Source of the DNA: Larix sibirica
Taxonomy: Eukaryota; Streptophyta; Pinopsida; Pinales; Pinaceae
Assembly: GCA_004151065.3 (NCBI GenBank)
Contig: NWUY0300013615.1
Location: 13,690-57,570, forward strand
Reading direction: 5' to 3'
DNA length: 43,881 bases
In this document: in pieces, positions 30,197 through 41,230 of the stretch
How the letters are laid out: every line of letters starts with the position of its first letter
Position numbering within the stretch: position 1 is the first letter of the stretch
Program-made: the position numbers and the translations under genes
The notes under the pieces: generated by a model
Seen by the model: only the letters and a program-made list of their open reading frames with translations
Database searches by the model: none
Told to the model about the DNA's origin: nothing

Positions 30197-31720
30197 GTGA
30201 TGTCAGGGTTGCCAACACCAAACAACAGTCTAATGGATATGGAGGAGCCACAGAATCCCAATGGTCCTTGTATGCTATCTCCTATAGTGACTGACTACTG
30301 GATTGAGGAGAATGGCATCATGAAGCCAGATGTTTTTTATAAAGAATTATTAAAAGCCAAAAAGGAAGTCTCGACAAGTGGTGCGCATGCGGGTGCGAAT
30401 AATTCCAAATCTAACCCTCTTGCTGGAAAGGGCTCTCTGACCAAGAAGACTTGGACGATAGGTGCCGGGAACAGGGGGGTTGTGCCGGTTCGAAGGATAA
30501 CTCCACTGGTTAATGACCAGACTTCCGTTGGCAGTGGAAACGAGGTGTGTGAATCCGGTGAAACTCGGAATGTGGTGGTGAGGCATATTATCAAATCTAA
30601 CAAACGACAATGGTAGTTGAAGTAGCGCCCCGGTGAACACTGGCTGAATGTTGGCATGGACTTGGGTATGGAGGAGCTAGTGGCAGTGGAAACGAGGTGC
30701 GTGAATCCGGTGAAACTCAAATGTGGTGGTGAGGCATATTATCAAATCTAACAAACGACAATGGTAGTTGAAGTAGCGCCCCGGTGAACACTGGCTGAAT
30801 GTTGGCATGGACTTGGGTATGGAGGAGCTAGTGGAGCTCAATATGACTGTCCTATTTGGTAAGTTCAGTTATAGTGCCATGAACAAGAACGACATTGTAA
30901 AATGGGTGACGCGTTTATGGGTTCCCATTCTGGATTACGCGCCAAAGGTTTCCATTTTTTCCAAAGGCTGGTTTGGGTTTAAATCTAGGGAAGAAGCTCA
31001 TGCTACCCTCATCCTAGAACGAATTTGGCTCAAAGGGTCGGGTAGCCTCATGCTCCAACGATGGCATATGGATTTCAACCCCGATAGGGCCACCATTAAG
31101 ATGCAACATCTATGGGTTTTACTGTCGGGTTTTCCTCTTGCAATGTGGAATCGTCTTGCTTTTGAAGCGGTGGGTAACTGATTGGGTCGGTTCTTACATC
31201 TGGGTGATGATGTCCTAAATGGGGTGGACAAACGTATTGGGCGCATTTTGGTAGAGGTCAATATTTTACTTGGGCTAATCGATTAACTGCATATCAATTG
31301 GAGGGGGCGCCAATTCACTCAAGTCATCGACTATTGGGGAATCTCCTTTGAGTGTTTTAACTGCAAAGAGGTTGGCCACTTGTGGCAGCAATGTAAGGGC
31401 TCTTCTATAAATATGGATGAGCCTTTGGATGGGGAAGAGGAATTTCTATGGTCTTTGGAGGAAGGCAGTGACCGTGAGTTGGATGTGGCGGGATCTCTCG
31501 ATGGCTACTCAAATCGAGTCCCACCTCCGGGCGCAACGCAATTGGATATTTTGGGTAAGCTTCAATTAAATGACCCTTCCTTCTTTCAATATTTGAATGG
31601 ACTTGAGAAATCTTTGATCATTTCATTTGAACTCAAAAAATTTGATTTCAGCGGTCGAGCTTTTAACAATGCTCCACCTTCCTTCTCGATGCTCTCTTCG
31701 GTTGTTCCTTTTATGTTCTG
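30197..31720 (+). pseudogene. LINE ORF1 with DUF4283-like domain and CCHC knuckle
   Basis: The first part (30197-30616) encodes LSPIVTDYWIEENGIMKPD and a basic linker. After the tandem duplication, 30807-31181 encodes LNMTVLFGKFSYSAMNKNDI, WFGFKSREEAHATLI and LWVLLSGFPLAMWN, the DUF4283 pattern. A stop follows GN, then LGRFLHLGDD and IGRILVEV in another frame. CFNCKEVGHLWQQC (31353-31394) is a perfect CX2CX4HX4C zinc knuckle. The tail is acidic. ORF1 would coat element RNA. Stops after NKRQW and AVGN make it non-functional. Confidence 0.8.
30530..30832. repeat. 152-bp near-identical tandem duplication inside ORF1
   Basis: GGCAGTGGAAACGAGGTGTG begins at 30530 and GGCAGTGGAAACGAGGTGCG at 30682. 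The copies differ by about two substitutions and one base of length. The period is not a multiple of three and breaks the reading frame. Confidence 0.95.
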
Positions 31721-32347
31721 AAGGTATGTCTCCTAGGAACCTGGATAGCCCTATTTTCCCTATGTTGTCTCTTGAGAACCAACAAATACATGAGGAGATT
31801 GGGTCGGATGGCTTGTCGCAAAATGACACCATTCAGATCTCCTCTGATGCAGAAACTACTTTCGTTGTGTCATGGTGTGGGATTGGAAGCGGGGGGGGGG
31901 GATTACGATCCCCAAAATGGGTCAGAGGGATTTACTTTTGTTGCCTGATTCAATGGAGGATGCGCAGGGTATGGATTCAACCCCATCTTTTTCACTTGAT
32001 TTAGCCCTCTTGGAACAACTAACATGCATTCATGTGCCTTCTTTCTCGGACATGGTCAAGAAAAAACCTATCCCTATGTTTAAAAAAAACGGGAAATTGT
32101 TCCTGACAACGTCTCTCCCGTAAATTTAGTTGGGACGACCTTGGGAAACCGTTCAAAGAACTGTGTGGATCATGGAGCTAGAGAGGGAAGTTTGGCTTAG
32201 GATTTCTTGCCACTCAAAACACCCAGTGCTCGAAATGTTTTAGCCAAAGGGGAACATTCGAGCCATACTGGAGACACTTTGGAACTCAGACATGATTCTC
32301 CTTCTTCTGATACCAGGGAACTTAGAGATATAAAATCCCTTTCTAGG

Positions 32348-33094
32348 GTTAAGAAATGATTTGTCTTTCTCTGAACATTTGGGGAGTAAGGGCCTCCCAA
32401 AACAGCTTGCCCTGCAACGTATCCTACTGTTAAATAATCCTGATATTGTGATGCTTCAGGAAACAATGGTTTCAAAAGAGAAAGCTCGAGTTTTTTTCTC
32501 CAAATTAAAACCTAATTGGAAAATGTGTGCCATCAGCTCGGATAGTCTTTCGGGGGCATTCTTGGTGCTTGGGATGCCCTAGTATTAAACTTGTGTTCTT
32601 ACATGTCTAAGGCGGGCATCCTTCTATCAGGAAGGTTAATGGGTCTTTATCTGGATCTAAATTTTATTAATTGTTATGGGCATTATTCAAATAGACAACA
32701 TTTTTGGCAGGAGATTTGTGCGGATCAACTGCTAAATTTGGAGAATTTAATTATCTTAGGAGATCTAAATTTTACTTGGGCAGTGGGTGAAGTTTGGGGT
32801 AGGCATGCAAAAATCGACCCTTTGGGAAAAAAAATTCAGGATTTGTTCTCATCTAGGAACCTGATTGATATTGAACCGACTCCATTAACTCCCACATGGA
32901 ATAATGGCAGACGAGGTGATGGTTATGTTGCAAAAATATTGGATCGTGTTTTTATTGCAGAAGATCTATTATCTAAATTCTTTAAGTATAGATCATGGGT
33001 CCAGCATGTCCACATCAGTGATCACCTTCCAATCTTTTTCGAGTGTGATATAACAGATAAATTTAGATATCCTTTTAAATTCAACTCGACCTAG
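32348..33094 (+). pseudogene. LINE AP-type endonuclease (EEP) domain
   Basis: MICLSLNIWGVR starts at 32348, and after a frame change comes GLPKQLALQRILLLNNPDIV followed by MLQETMVSKEKAR, the N-terminal half with the catalytic Glu of LQET. The frame 32591-33094 continues with GDLNFTWAVGEVWGR (Asp/Asn), LIDIEPTPLTPTWNN, KILDRVFIAEDL and HISDHLPIFFECD (the SDH active site). This enzyme nicks the genomic target. Frame breaks at about 32380 and 32583 inactivate it, though the catalytic residues are kept. Confidence 0.88.
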
Positions 33095-33103
33095 TTAAAA
33101 GAT

Positions 33104-34306
33104 ATGGATATTAGAGTGGAAGTTGCGGATTTTTGGACTAACCTTGTAGTGGTGGACGAAGTATCTTCTATGGACATTTTGGTAAAAAAATTAAAATGTC
33201 TCAAATCCTTTACCATCCGATGGGAAAAGCAGAAGAAGAAGTCAATGTTTCTGGAATTATCGCATGTGGAAAAAGAGATTGAATCCATTCTCTCGGCCAC
33301 TTGTATGACTCCCACACCGGTATCAGAGTCTATTAAATTGGTGGAGCTTGAAGGAAGGAAGCAAAAGATTATGAGGTTTCAAGAGGAGTCCTGGCGCTTA
33401 AAAAGTCGTGATTTACGGTCTAAAGTCGTTTCAATGACTTTAGAACCATCTCTCTCTGCAATTTAATTTACCAATTCATTGCAAAAATCATTGCGGTAAG
33501 ATTAAAGCCAGGTCTGTCAAAATATATCTCTAAGGAACAGTTTGGGTTTCTACATAATTTACAAATTTTGGATGCGGTGGGGGTAGCCCAGGAGACTTTT
33601 TACTCCATAAAATCCAAGAAATTAAAAGCTATCCCCTTAAAACTGGATCTGGTGAAAGCTTATGATTGGGTAGAATGGTATTTTTTAAAATGATTCAAAT
33701 TGGACTCCTATGGGCTTTCAATAAATGGATTATGGCGTGTGTCACATCTATCAACTTTGCAGTTATTTTAAATGGCTCACCCACAGATTTTTTCAAAAGC
33801 ACTAGGGGATTGTGGCAAGGCTGCCCACTCTCCGCTCTTTTATTCCTTATGATCATTGAGGGACTCAACAGACTTATCCTCAAAGCGAGGGGGGAACACA
33901 AAATCCAAGGAATTCAGGCCACTCCACATTCGGTGGTGACTCATACTTTCTTTGTGGATGATGTTTTGCTATATGGTAGTGGAACACTCTCAGAATGGTC
34001 TCAGATAAAATTGGTATTGGATTTATTCTGCAATGTCTCTGGTATGCTCATTAGTAAGGAAAATTAGTTTACATGTTCTCTGAGGTGGATGAGGATATTC
34101 AAGAACAGATTAGTCACATCCTGCCTTTCGATTTCAAGCGGTTGGAGGAGGGTACAAACTATCTTGGGTTTTGCATCAAGCCAAATAATTACCTGACGCA
34201 TGACTGGCGGTGGCTACTAAAAAGATTTGACAAGAGGATTTCCCACTGGTGTTGGCGATGGCTCTCCCTGGGTGGTCGACTTACACTTGCAAAATATGTT
34301 CTGTAG
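33104..34306 (+). pseudogene. LINE reverse transcriptase with internal deletion
   Basis: The frame 33104-33466 is the helical linker after the endonuclease (VDEVSSMDILVKKLKCLKSF; ELEGRKQKIMRFQEESWRLK). At about 33430 the text jumps to FNDFRTISLCNLIYQFIAKI in another frame, so the WLKEGDKNTKFF and DGF blocks are missing. RT then continues: EQFGFLHNLQILDAV, LKLDLVKAYDWVEW (catalytic Asp), LNGSPTDFF, TRGLWQGCPLSALLF, and HTFFVDDVLLYGSG, a VDD variant of the usual ADD. The frame 34073-34306 gives GTNYLGFCIKPN and LSLGGRLTLAKYVL. Stops after EN and VL remain. Confidence 0.88.
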
Positions 34307-35300
34307 AAATTAGCTGTGTACTGGCTCTCTTTATCCAAAATTCCTAGGGTCATCTTGGCAAGTATCTGTAAAAGAATCTTCAAATTTATCAGGGAAGGTG
34401 GCACTAACAAGCGGAGATACCATCTGGTGGGTTGGAAGAAATTGGCTCAGCCTACCCAATATGGTGGGTGGGCTTTAAAGAACATGGATCTATTTGCAAA
34501 TGCACTTAAGGCAAAAATTATTTGGAGGGCTCTGTTTTCTTATTCATTATGGGGTGTGATAATTAGAGACAAATATCTCAAAAAGAGCTCAATTACTCAA
34601 TGGTTTCGGAAAAGTCAGTTAACCACCAAAGGAGTATCTAATATCTGGAAGGGACTCCTTGGTTCATTCAAAACTATAGCCTCTTGGATTTCATGGGTAC
34701 CGGGAATGGTCGAGAGATTCGACTAGTGGAGGATCCTATCTTGGGGGGCCCTCTAAGCTTCATACTATCCTCTGAGCTTCGGTATTTTTTGAAGGCTAAG
34801 GGATATTTTACTCTCAACCAAATCATGACGGCAAATCCTTTGAGAGGAAACAACCATTCCTGGATTAGCGTGCGACAATTGGGCTTATATGGTTGGATGG
34901 GGGAGGAATGGGCGGGTTATGTTTGGAGTTTAAAGAGAGAAAACATGCAGCCGAGGGATGGACCAGATACCTTGGCTTGGTCATGGAATACAGTCTCTGG
35001 TGTGGTCACTGCTCGATTGGCATATGACTCTTTGTTCCATTTGAATGATTACACTTTGCAGTGGTGGCATCAGGAGGTTTGGTCACTTAATCTACCGCTA
35101 AAATAGAAATGCTTTATGTGGCTTGTTTTAGACAACAAGATCCTGACATGGGATAATATCTTAAAACATGGTGGCTGTGGTTCGAACATATGTGCTTTAT
35201 GTGGATCTGGCGATGAATCAATCAACCACTTATTTTTCAAATGTTCTTTCTCTCATCTCATTGGAGGGAGGTCTGTTTGAGGTCAGGGGTAACAATAAGA
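34307..35300 (+). pseudogene. LINE RT C-terminal region and zf-RVT
   Basis: The frame 34316-34726 gives LSKIPRVILASICKRIFKFI, HLVGWKKLAQPTQYGGWALK and KAKIIWRALFSYSLWG. The frame 34684-35106 gives LRGNNHSWISVRQLGLYGWM and RLAYDSLFHL. After a stop, the text reads KCFMWLVLDNKILTWDNILK and CALCGSGDESINHLFFKC at about 35190-35245, the Cys/His cluster of the zf-RVT domain. Confidence 0.85.
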
Positions 35301-35418
35301 TGGAATATTAGTTCCTTTAAGCAGAACTTATGGGCCCAGTCAAAAGCAGATTCCCAGTGGTTATCACTTCCATGCTTTATGGCGTGGGAGGTGTGGAAGA
35401 CTCAGAACCTCCTCATAT

Positions 35419-36018
35419 TTGAAGGGATTCAGCCAAAATTACCCTGGATTTGTAGCCGAGTGGTGGCCTCTTTCATTGAATATAATGGTCTCTCTCCCAC
35501 CCGTCTATGTAAATACTGGCAGTGGTTTTCGTCCGGCTCTAGAGGCTGAGGATGGTCTTCCTAGGGGAACTTTTGATGGGGCATCTCAATCCGGTGCTTT
35601 GATTAACGGGGCATGTGCGGTGGTTTACTCAACCAGTAATCGTATGATCAAAATGTGGATGAATTGTGGCAGGGGTTCAAACACTCGGAGTGAACTTATT
35701 GCTCTATGGATGCTACTATATGTAACTCAAGGTCATAGTATCCCTCTGCTACAAATCAAGTGGGAATCCAGTGTGATCATCAATTGGGATCAAAACGTTT
35801 GCTCTCTCAATGTCTTACAACTTGATTATTGGTTGAGGGACACCAGAAGAATCATCAATTGTTTTGGGCAGGTCTCCTTTGTTCATGCATTTATAGAATA
35901 TAATTTGTTAGTTGATGAGCTCTCAAAAAGGGCTTTATCTGTTCCAGAAGGCACAATTTTCTTGGAGGACTGGTGTGATAACCTTTTATGTTCTCAGACT
36001 TCTTTGGATAAATTCTGA
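35419..36018 (+). pseudogene. LINE RNase H domain, element 3
   Basis: RGTFDGASQSGALINGACAV (from about 35562) carries the first Asp. RSELIALWMLLYVTQGHSIP carries the Glu. LLQIKWESSVIINW replaces the third-site GDS with WES. NLLVDELSKRAL near the C-terminus corresponds to the N..AD.LA..AL block, keeping the fourth Asp. The frame is open to TGA at 36018. The loss of the third Asp suggests weak or no activity. Confidence 0.85.
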
Positions 36019-36674
36019 GTCAGTGGTTGTATATTACATGTTTTTATTTTCTTGGCGATGTTCTTTTTTCTCCTGTAGTTGTTCATTCTTTTACAATATT
36101 GCAGGTCCTTAGTCGTCCACTTTGCAGGGTGACTTTCTTCGTTTCTCGATTTATCATTTGATGAAGCCGTGGAACATTTTTTGGTTACTTTTTTGTCAGA
36201 CCTGGGATGGACGTCAGTGGCTGTTTGTATCTACTTTGCAAGGTGATGTTCTTCGGTTCTCTATTTACCATTTGTTGATGTTATGGATCAGTCTTGGGTT
36301 AATTCTTGCCAGCCCTGGGAAGGCCGTCTATTTTTACTTGGGCCGGCAGTGGATGTTTGTGTTTTTTCCAGGCCTTACTCTGTTTTGAGGATGGCGTTCT
36401 GTTATGTTTTGGGCCTGTAGTGGCCGTCATGTTTCAGTGGGTTGTTGATGGCAGTCTTTCTTACTTTGTTTGGCATATGTTTGTGTTTTCATGTTTTCTC
36501 TGTTATGGTTTCTGCTCTTCGTCATGAGGCATCTATCTCTGTACTTTGGGGACTACCTGGCCAGGTCTTGGTTGGCCATATGCAAAATTTGCCAATTTCT
36601 TGGCAGTCTAGTTTGTGGAACTTTGTAACTCATTTTATTATCTTTAATATAAATAGTAAGTAATTTTTCAAGTG
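36019..36674 (+). other. LINE element 3 3' UTR with 114-bp tandem repeat
   Basis: TTTGCAGGGTGACTTTCTTC at 36121 and TTTGCAAGGTGATGTTCTTC at 36235 head two diverged units. The region is T- and G-rich, as in other plant LINE 3' UTRs. The terminal motif TTTAATATAAA is at 36643-36653. Confidence 0.75.
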
Positions 36675-36691
36675 AAAAAAAAAGTACATAT

Positions 36692-36845
36692 CATGTTCTT
36701 ACTTTAATTTCATTTCTTTACAACTATCACATGCATGTGTTTCTTTTATAGTTAAATTGAGTACGGGGCATGTTCTTACTTTAATTTCATTTATTTACAA
36801 CTATCACATGCATGTGTTTCTTTTATAGTTAAACCGAGTATGGGG
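36692..36845. repeat. 77-bp tandem duplication next to LINE A tail
   Basis: CATGTTCTTACTTTAATTTC starts at 36692 and 36769. The copies differ at about four positions. The first unit starts eight bases after the A tail of element 3. Confidence 0.95.
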
Positions 36846-36869
36846 AGTTGACATGCAGTAGAGTAGAGA

Positions 36870-37017
36870 GGCAAGACGATTTTCCATCTCCTTTGTGGTT
36901 GGCCTCATTAGCAAAGAATAAAGCATTCTAAAAGTCAAGAGAAGGCAAGACGAGTTTCCATATCCTTTGTGGTTGGCCTCATTAGCAATGAATAAAGCAT
37001 TCTAAAAGTCAAGGGAA
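36870..37017. repeat. 74-bp tandem duplication
   Basis: GGCAAGACGATTTTCCATCT at 36870 and GGCAAGACGAGTTTCCATAT at 36944. About four differences. It lies 24 bases after the preceding duplication. Confidence 0.95.
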
Positions 37018-37960
37018 GTTCTAGATAATAGTGAAAATGTCACATCTTGAACCGATTCATGAACTCCACCCTTAAATCATTTGAAAATAAGTTTTCATTT
37101 TCATTACAAGCGTGTTTTGATGTAAAGATGAATTATGCAATGAGACAAAACTACAATGTGGAGTTGCATGATGTGTTCAACAAGCTTGGCATGGATATCA
37201 ACATGATATGATTTATAAGGCATATCTTTCCACCATGATTATAATGGTAAGATTTTCAAGATGTCTTCCAATTCCTACAAAGTATTGGACCACTAAACTA
37301 CAACCCAATGGTAGTATTGATTTGATAATGCTAATTCTACAAAATATATGCTTCTTACAATATCAATACTAGTTAAATTTTAAATTATTTTTTCAAGGTG
37401 TGCATTATCATTTAGAAGTGAATCGTTCATTATTCTTGAATATTTCATAATTAAAAATCAAGGCTCTTTTTAAGGTGTAAAATACTATTCTCTTGGAAGT
37501 ACATATTCATATTTCCTCTCAACTTGTTCTCACATATACTTCATTGGTTACTATTTCTTTTTCCATGACTACCACTTTTCATATCCAATCCCCAACCTCA
37601 ACCTTTGTTAGTCCCACTACCTCTCAATATTCCTCTAAACTCTCATATAGTTTAGTTTCAATTCAACCCTCTTATACAATGGGAATACCTATAAGTGTGT
37701 GCCTCAAACCATTTCTCAGGTTAATCTTAATTCCATTAGCTCATCCCTCTTCCATGGCCATAACTTGATATGGTTTTACTCTATATTTTTTAGAACCTCT
37801 TGCATGTCTATAAATGAAGTGTTTCTCAATTATTCATGTCATACCATGGGGGTAGGTTCTTGATCTTAGTGATCTAACCACATTTTTGCTTCTCTTTATC
37901 AAGTCATTTCCCATTCATTACATTTCAAGTGATGCAGTTTCCATTTAATCCCAATGTAAT
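37018..37960. other. no recognisable gene
   Basis: AT-rich sequence. The 91-codon plus-strand frame at 37493-37768 is Ser/Thr-rich with no homologous motif, and I do not consider it a gene. Confidence 0.4.
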
Positions 37961-38189
37961 TAGTCAATCTTTTTTGTTTTGAAATATGAGTTGTGGTGTT
38001 ACACCTACATTCTCTCACCCTTCTCAATCCCATATAATCCTTATGCACATTAAACACTTTAATCCAACCCTTACATAGTCAATCTTTTTGTTTTAAAATA
38101 TGAGTTTTAGTGTTATTCCTACATTCTCTCACCCTTCTCAATCTCGTATAATCCTTATGCACATTGAATACTCTAATCCAACCCTTACA
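37961..38189. repeat. 115-bp tandem duplication
   Basis: TAGTCAATCTTTTT occurs at 37961 and 38076. Both units contain CTACATTCTCTCACCCTTCT and ATAATCCTTATGCACATT. Identity is about 90 per cent. Confidence 0.9.
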
Positions 38190-38494
38190 TATGGATCTAA
38201 TATACTATAAATGCAAGGCCTCCTCAACCCAACCTTGATGTTGGATCTTCTCTCTTTATGTATGGACAAGGTGTTAAATCCTCTTCCACTCAATCCTTTT
38301 TCCCTTCCTACATTGATTACTTCAAAAATTCAATAGCTTCACATATCCTTATGACCCCTTCAACATACCTCAACCATTTGAATTTAGTGAAAATTCTTAA
38401 ACAATACTTGATTATGTATGTTAACGACTTTAAATGTTCTTGTTCAAACTAAATGTGCAATGGTGTTATCCTTTAACTTTTCCCTCAAATTTTC

Positions 38495-38610
38495 ATTAAT
38501 GAATCCCTTAATGGTTCTACCATTGAGTGGAAGGCTTCATCCCCTAGTGATGAATCCCTTGAATGGCTCTACCATTTGAGTGTTAAGCTCCATCCCCTAG
38601 TTCGAGAAAC
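38495..38610. repeat. ~57-bp imperfect tandem duplication
   Basis: AATGAATCCCTTAATGGTTC and GATGAATCCCTTGAATGGCT head two units that both end in CATCCCCTAGT. Confidence 0.8.
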
Positions 38611-39229
38611 TGATAGATGTCTTTTTCTAATGCTTTGAAATTTTGAGACCTTGAACATTATCAAGAAGGTTTTGCTTACCATTAAACAAGCAAATGATGA
38701 AATTTTACTATGTTTTGTTTGTAGGCGTTGTTAAATTATTCATTCATATTGGGCATTTAATGACTATCATTGGATCCCAAAATTGCTTCTAAGTAATTTA
38801 GAACATCAAGTTTTTTGGACCTACTCACATCTGAAATCATATGAAATTGGAGACCAACCAAAAATTGCAAGACAACACAGACCCAATGCATGATAATGTT
38901 ATAGCATCTATAAAGTAGAAACAACCCACCATGTGGCATAGAGAATAAGAGAACATTGGCAACAAATGCTCTTCTCCATGGATATTTTTTTTGTCCTTGC
39001 ACCACACATCAAAGATAAGTGAATGAAACACACTATAGGTCCATATTACTTTAAAAACAACATGCTACAAGGTTTTTTTTTTGTATAAAAAACATAAGAA
39101 TTGTTTTTTCGACATTCACCCAATGCTAAGTTTATGTACTAATGTTAAGTAGACATCGAACATTTCACATAAATGTTGAAAGAACATCACTAGTTCAACC
39201 CTAATGTCAGTGTATAATTGCTTAACTGA
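38611..39229. other. no recognisable gene
   Basis: Low-GC sequence with short frames on both strands, none with a recognisable motif. Confidence 0.4.
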
Positions 39230-39560
39230 AACCTTGAAGAGAAATCTTTCACCCACCACATGGCATGTGCCACATTAGCAAACATTATCATGTAAGCTAT
39301 CATGTAGTAGGAGTCGACATTGTAGAATGTGCCACATCAACAAAGGCTATCATGTAACCTACCACATAACAGGGGCCATGCCAACAAGCATTACCTTGGC
39401 CACTACCACAAGGCATGTGACATGCCAACGTGTTGAACTTTCACCCAGCACATGGCATGTTACATGTCCATATTCACTGATGTGGCAATGACCATGTGGT
39501 AGACGAAAGCTCAACATGTGCTGACATGAAAGGTACCACATGGCAAGGGCTAGGGGAGCA
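39230..39560. repeat. cluster of degenerate CCACATGGCATGTG-like motifs
   Basis: Variants of a partly palindromic motif (CACATGGCATGTGCCACAT, CACAAGGCATGTGACATGCC, CACATGGCATGTTACATG, ATGTAGTAGG/ATGTGGTAGA) occur about eight times on both strands. GC content is higher than in the surroundings. Confidence 0.55.
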
Positions 39561-39735
39561 AGAGGAAGACAAAACCCAATGTTATTAATCAATGTTGTTA
39601 TGTTGATTATGAGATTTGTATCTTAAATAATGCAACAAAAAGACCTAAACAAGATGTCAATCAAGTGATGTGTAACTAAAACAAAATAGGGAAAATAATT
39701 AAGCGACGTTAAGAACATCAAAATCATATGTAAGT

Positions 39736-39851
39736 TAAGAAAAACATTTGATCAAATTTGGAAGAACTGCAATTGTCGGCATATAAGGACAAATAGTCAA
39801 CTCGAGAGGGTTCAAAAACATCTGGAAAAAATGTCCAAACCTGCTTGCTCT
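39736..39851 (+). repeat. 116-bp direct repeat, copy 1 (second at 43766)
   Basis: Matches 43766-43881 with five differences and no indels. It contains GTCAACTCGAGAGGGTTC and ATGTCCAAACCTGCTTGCTC. The second copy is cut by the window end. Confidence 0.95.
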
Positions 39852-40278
39852 GTTTGGACCATAATGGCTAATATCATCGAAGAAAATACAATTGTTAATA
39901 CTGCATTTTAATCAACCAGTGCCAAGCTAGAAACTTAGATAGAATCTTTGGAGAATAGACCTATCCAGTTTTATCATTCCATCATCCAATTACAAGGCAA
40001 GCACAATAGTTGTCTAGAAATGAAAACAAACTAGCATTTGTTTGTAAAGTTGTATTTAAGATTTAGCATTTGTTTGTAATGCTGGATTTTAGAAATTACT
40101 ATCGTTAGTGAGAAGTTAAACTTAAAACACCTTGTTGAAAGACATGCATAATCTATATATACATTAGATTGTTCATGTTTTATGGTTGTATAGAACATGG
40201 AATAACTCTTTGAGCATGTTTGAAGCAGTATGTTATTCAAAACTAAGACGTTGTCTTGTTCATTTCTAAAAAAAGAAA

Positions 40279-40406
40279 ACAAACTTGAAAATGAAGTCAT
40301 CGGCTCCTAAACATGGTTCTAACTTATAAACAAATAAAGACAACAAACTTGAAAATAAAGTCATCATCTCCTAGACATGGTTCTAACTCATAAACAAATA
40401 AAGGCA
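40279..40406. repeat. 64-bp tandem duplication
   Basis: ACAAACTTGAAAATGAAGTC at 40279 and ACAAACTTGAAAATAAAGTC at 40343. About five differences. Confidence 0.92.
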
Positions 40407-40431
40407 TACTATTAAGGATAACTAGCATAGT

Positions 40432-40576
40432 TCATCTTAAACCTGTCTATCAAGCACCGAGAGGGATCCAATTTCTTGAGGTGTAAATTTTTTGTATCTT
40501 AAGTTTTTCCACATTAAAAAAATTTAGACCTCAAGATATTTTATCCCTCTGGATGATATATCTAGGTTTAAGATGA
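40432..40576. repeat. 145-bp foldback (MITE-like or hairpin RNA)
   Basis: The left arm 40432-40493 (TCATCTTAAACCTG...) pairs with the right arm 40514-40576 over about 60 bp. Shared blocks are TCATCTTAAACCT, AGAGGGAT, TCTTGAGGT and TAAATTTTTT. The loop is about 20 bases. No clear target-site duplication is visible. It could be a MITE, an old inverted duplication or a precursor of a small RNA. Confidence 0.8.
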
Positions 40577-41230
40577 AATCAATCAAATTAATATTTTTGT
40601 TTAAGCGGACATCATTTTCATTTTTTTATTATGGGAACGGCATGCTACATAAGTTTATGCAATATAGCATCTCCTCCATACTGGATTGTAAAGCACCTTG
40701 CTACTCTAACTTCGTAGACAAATGATATACTTGTGCATTTATAAATCAGAAGTAACACAAGATTGGCATAATTAAGAATAACAAAGTATAATCCCAAATA
40801 ATTATAAATATTAACAATGAATTGATATCAGTTTGAAAATATCTACTACTCTCTCTAAAAAAATAAATGGTGGTTCATCATATGATTGTTGCAAGATCTG
40901 GCATAAAATATTACAACAAATAAATCACTGGCAACTAATTGATTCCCTTTTTTGCCAATCATTGTCAATTCTTCCCATCAAAACACACAGTATAGTTCAA
41001 AAATATAAACCTCTAGTAATGTTACTGCTGTGTACAAAATATGAGTATTATCCCTCTCCTTGCCATCCTAGGAAAGGATGATCCAGAATAGTTTTCTTAT
41101 TGAACAACGTGGCTAAGAAAACTGAAAAACAAACCCAAAAACCAAAACAAAATCAATGTTCAAACTAAAAAGTTTATCTGCAATCAAAATTGAGATGCAT
41201 TATGAAGAAATTGCTGAAAACAATACTACA
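40577..41230. other. no recognisable gene
   Basis: AT-rich flank of the PPR pseudogene. The 82-codon plus-strand frame at 40833 has no recognisable motif. Confidence 0.4.

Larger units (their letters stand above)
30197..36683 (+). mobile_element. LINE element 3, best-preserved but defective
   Basis: Plant LINE with ORF1 (DUF4283-like plus CCHC), endonuclease, reverse transcriptase, zf-RVT, RNase H, a 3' UTR with a 114-bp repeat, and a 3' end of TTTAATATAAA, a 21-base spacer and nine A (36675-36683). Defects are a 152-bp tandem duplication in ORF1, frameshifts and stops, and a deletion joining the endonuclease-RT linker to the middle of RT. The start coordinate is the first ORF1 frame. The true 5' end is not known. 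Confidence 0.85.

Noticed and set aside
37493-37768. 91-codon plus-strand frame as a small secreted or Ser/Thr-rich protein
   Set aside because: No signal peptide pattern, no homologous motif, and compositional bias in AT-rich DNA.
39230-39560. CRISPR-like array
   Set aside because: Spacing and motifs are irregular, repeats occur on both strands, and the context is a plant nuclear genome.
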